Below, in pieces: positions 61,828 to 64,000 of a DNA stretch of 64,000 bases. Source of the stretch: an uncultured Pelagibacteraceae bacterium (GTDB lineage Bacteria > Pseudomonadota > Alphaproteobacteria > Pelagibacterales > Pelagibacteraceae); NCBI GenBank assembly GCA_902596975.1, contig CACJWS010000001.1, forward strand, positions 83,880-147,879, given 5' to 3'. The translations under genes and the position numbers were made by a program. The notes under the pieces were generated by a model. That model was not told the origin of the DNA. It did not search any database and saw only the letters and a program-made list of their open reading frames with translations. How positions within the stretch are numbered: the first letter of the stretch is position 1; each line of letters starts with the position of its first letter.

Positions 61828-64000
61828 TAGCTATCCATATACTTCTTTAACCAATATTTATGTGCATCTGCCAATTCTTCAATAGGCAAATTGATATCAT
61901 CATTATATTTAATGGAATTGCCATCTATTATTCCTAAATCGTCAAAATGTACAGAATATTTGTTTAAAATATCATTTACTTTATTCAAACTAGCTTTAGG
62001 TATTTCAACAATATATCTAGCCTGATCTTCACCAAAAAAATATTCATATTTATTTGTTAAACCTTTAAGTGAATTAATTTTTATTCCTTTTTTTCCTTTA
62101 ATACACATTTTTGATACTGCGGTTAAAATTCCACCTAACGAAACATCATGACAGCTTACAATAAGATTTTTTCTTGATAAATCTAATAAAGTCTCACCGA
62201 TGTTTTTTTCATTAAATAAATTAACAGTTGGTGGCGGACCTTTTTTTTCATTTAAAAGCTCTCTTGCAAAAATACTCTGATCTAAATGCCCATCAGTTTT
62301 ACCAATTACATAAACTAAGTTTCCTTCAGTTTTAAAATCCATTGTAAGCATTTGTTGATAGTCAGAGATTAGCCCTACACCTCCAATTGTCGGTGTAGGC
62401 TTTATGCTTTTATCTTTTGTTTCGTTATAAAACGAAACATTTCCAGATACGACTGGAAAATCTAGATACTTACTTGCTTCTGTGATTCCTTCAACACATT
62501 CTACGAATTCACCCATATTTTTTTCTTTTTCTGGATTTCCAAAGTTTAAACAATTTGTAATAGCAATAGGTTTAGCTCCAACCGAAATAAGATTTCTATA
62601 GCTTTCACAAACTATTTGTTTCCCTCCAGTTAATGGATGTGAGAAACAATATAATGCGGATGAATCTACTGATGCTGCCACCGCTTTATTGGTCCCATGA
62701 ACTCTAACAACACCAGCATCACCTCCAGGTTTTTGAATTGTGTCACCCATTACTGTATGATCGTATTGATCCCATATCCATTTTTTGTCAGAAATGTTTG
62801 AATTACTTAAAATCTTCTTCAAGCAATCTGATAATTTTAGAGATTTAAATTCGTCTTTATCAAATTTTAATTTTTGAGGTAATTTGGTTTTTTTCCAAGG
62901 ACGATCATAGATTGGAGCATTTTCAGCAAGAAGATCAATCGGTATTTCAGCAACTTTTTTATTATCAAATATTAATTCTATTTTTTTTGAATTAGTTGTT
63001 TTACCTATAACTGCGAAATCTAGGTTCCATTTATCAAATATTTTCTTCGCGTGTTCTTCTTTTCCTTTTTCAAGAACTATAAGCATTCTCTCTTGACTTT
63101 CAGACAACATTATTTCGTATGGTGTCATTTTTTCTTCCCTACAAGGGACCTCGCTAAGATTTAGTTCAATTCCAAGATTTCCTTTTGATGCCATTTCCAC
63201 ACTTGAAGATGTTAATCCTGCTGCACCCATATCTTGAATTGCAATAATTGAATTATCAGCCATTAATTCTAGGCACGCTTCAAGTAATAATTTTTCAGTA
63301 AAAGGGTCTCCCACTTGAACTGTTGGTTTTTTTTCTTCGATTTTGTCATCGAATGTTGTGGAAGCCATACTGGCACCATGAATTCCATCTCTCCCAGTTT
63401 TTGAACCTACGTATATTACTGGTTTATCTAAGCCAGCTGCTTTTGAGTAAAAAATCTTATTTTTATTTACTAAGCCAAGAGTCATGGCATTTACTAATAT
63501 ATTTCCATTGTAAGACTCATCAAAAGTTGTTTGGCCAGCAATAGTTGGAACTCCAATACAATTTCCATATCCACCAATGCCTTTAACAACTCCTCTTAAT
63601 AGGTTTCTTGTTTTTTTATGTTGTGGTGAACCAAAATGAATTGAATTTAGATTTGCTATTGGTCTTGCTCCCATTGTAAATACATCCCGCATGATCCCAC
63701 CAACTCCAGTTGCTGCACCTTGATAAGGCTCAATAAATGAAGGGTGATTGTGGCTTTCAATTTTAAATACAATTGCATCATCATCTCCAATATCAATGAC
63801 ACCAGCATTTTCTCCAGGTCCTTGTATGACCTGTTTTCCTTTGGTGTGCATTTTTTTTAAATGTTTTCTAGAAGACTTATAGGAGCAATGTTCGTTCCAC
63901 ATTGCAGAAAATATTGCAAGCTCAGTTAAATTAGGTGTTCTCTTCATAAGTTCACATATTTTAGAAAACTCCTCTTTTTTTAATCCGTGGTCTATTGCAA
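61827..64000 (-). CDS. purL: Phosphoribosylformylglycinamidine synthase subunit PurL (5' end outside window)
   Basis: Synthetase subunit of FGAM synthase in purine synthesis. The frame stays open past the ATG at 63947 to the window edge (upstream residues [17 protein letters not shown] fit the PurL N-terminus), so that ATG is internal and the gene is truncated by the window. Landmarks: [52 protein letters not shown] and [15 protein letters not shown]. Small PurL type. Confidence 0.95.
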   Translation of the reverse strand, partial: AIDHGLKKEEFSKICELMKRTPNLTELAIFSAMWNEHCSYKSSRKHLKKMHTKGKQVIQGPGENAGVIDIGDDDAIVFKIESHNHPSFIEPYQGAATGVGGIMRDVFTMGARPIANLNSIHFGSPQHKKTRNLLRGVVKGIGGYGNCIGVPTIAGQTTFDESYNGNILVNAMTLGLVNKNKIFYSKAAGLDKPVIYVGSKTGRDGIHGASMASTTFDDKIEEKKPTVQVGDPFTEKLLLEACLELMADNSIIAIQDMGAAGLTSSSVEMASKGNLGIELNLSEVPCREEKMTPYEIMLSESQERMLIVLEKGKEEHAKKIFDKWNLDFAVIGKTTNSKKIELIFDNKKVAEIPIDLLAENAPIYDRPWKKTKLPQKLKFDKDEFKSLKLSDCLKKILSNSNISDKKWIWDQYDHTVMGDTIQKPGGDAGVVRVHGTNKAVAASVDSSALYCFSHPLTGGKQIVCESYRNLISVGAKPIAITNCLNFGNPEKEKNMGEFVECVEGITEASKYLDFPVVSGNVSFYNETKDKSIKPTPTIGGVGLISDYQQMLTMDFKTEGNLVYVIGKTDGHLDQSIFARELLNEKKGPPPTVNLFNEKNIGETLLDLSRKNLIVSCHDVSLGGILTAVSKMCIKGKKGIKINSLKGLTNKYEYFFGEDQARYIVEIPKASLNKVNDILNKYSVHFDDLGIIDGNSIKYNDDINLPIEELADAHKYWLKKYMDS

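Noticed and set aside
63892..63947. ATG at 63947 as the purL start
   Set aside because: The frame continues upstream with conserved PurL N-terminal residues to the window edge.
1..64000. CRISPR arrays, insertion sequences, prophage or integrase genes
   Set aside because: No regularly spaced direct repeats, transposase or integrase motifs were seen; the only tRNA has no neighbouring integrase or duplicated 3' end.

Overview
The window looks like a stretch of a SAR11-type (Pelagibacterales) alphaproteobacterial chromosome. The DNA is very A+T-rich, genes abut or overlap by 1-20 nt, no gene-free stretch exceeds 170 nt, and no insertion sequences, prophage genes or CRISPR arrays are visible. The gene content (many binding-protein transporters, dimethylglycine/sarcosine oxidation, methylcitrate cycle, class II DAHP synthase, citramalate synthase) fits a streamlined marine heterotroph. 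The assignment rests on gene content and style only, with no database comparison.

Layout. 1-4.1 kb: iron-regulated Fe(III) ABC operon (futA, an unannotated 57-aa CxxCxxxC microprotein, futB, futC) behind tandem Fur-like boxes. 4.1-9.6 kb: FAD/GcvT demethylating dehydrogenase, DMT exporter, tartrate/malate-type dehydrogenase and GMP reductase. 9.7-12.3 kb: overlapping trio of fluoroacetate-dehalogenase-like hydrolase, TauD-like dioxygenase and AEC transporter, then a 37-aa basic microprotein and a CAU tRNA abutting apt. 13.1-16.7 kb: polyamine/methylthioadenosine operon (mtnP, mtnA, class II aldolase, fused SpeD-SpeE). 16.7-19.8 kb: polar amino acid ABC uptake genes without an ATPase, plus a nitrilase-family hydrolase. 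19.8-24.5 kb: circularly permuted ATP-grasp protein, Anbu-type proteasome homologue, DUF6165, GT9 and an AbrB-family membrane protein. 24.5-27.5 kb: tctCBA tricarboxylate transporter. 27.5-35.2 kb: small membrane protein, GT4, thiol-redox protein, gamma-carbonic anhydrase, sulfotransferase-like protein, DUF1330, a secreted HELLH protein, a minimal beta-CA-like protein, PNPOx-like protein, beta-hydroxyacid dehydrogenase and an MFS carrier. 35.2-43.1 kb: rpoZ, CaiB-type CoA-transferase, TRAP transporter dctPQM, malonyl-CoA decarboxylase, dusA and a TauE/SafE transporter. 43.1-47.9 kb: phosphomannomutase and NrdR-box-controlled nrdAB. 47.9-52.2 kb: prpDBC methylcitrate operon and gph. 52.3-64 kb: a GlmU acetyltransferase half, glmS, DAHP synthase, nadE, cysS, cimA, an SPOUT methyltransferase, rpsD, grxD, bolA and a purL that runs off the right edge.

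How the parts work together. Spermidine synthesis by SpeDE makes methylthioadenosine, and the three genes before it encode a plausible route returning it to adenine, dihydroxyacetone phosphate and a methylthio-aldehyde (MTA/DHAP shunt); apt, next door, would recapture the adenine. The TRAP transporter, CoA-transferase and malonyl-CoA decarboxylase suggest dicarboxylate (malonate-like) use.

The most notable cross-cutting signal is that all four transporter operons carry a hairpin in the gap between the binding-protein gene and the first membrane-subunit gene. In the TRAP operon the hairpin is a terminator that also buries the dctQ ribosome binding site. Other points of interest are the Fe-operon CxxCxxxC microprotein, the GlmU half-protein, a G+C-rich island with interleaved inverted repeats after tauE, and a reduced Anbu locus.
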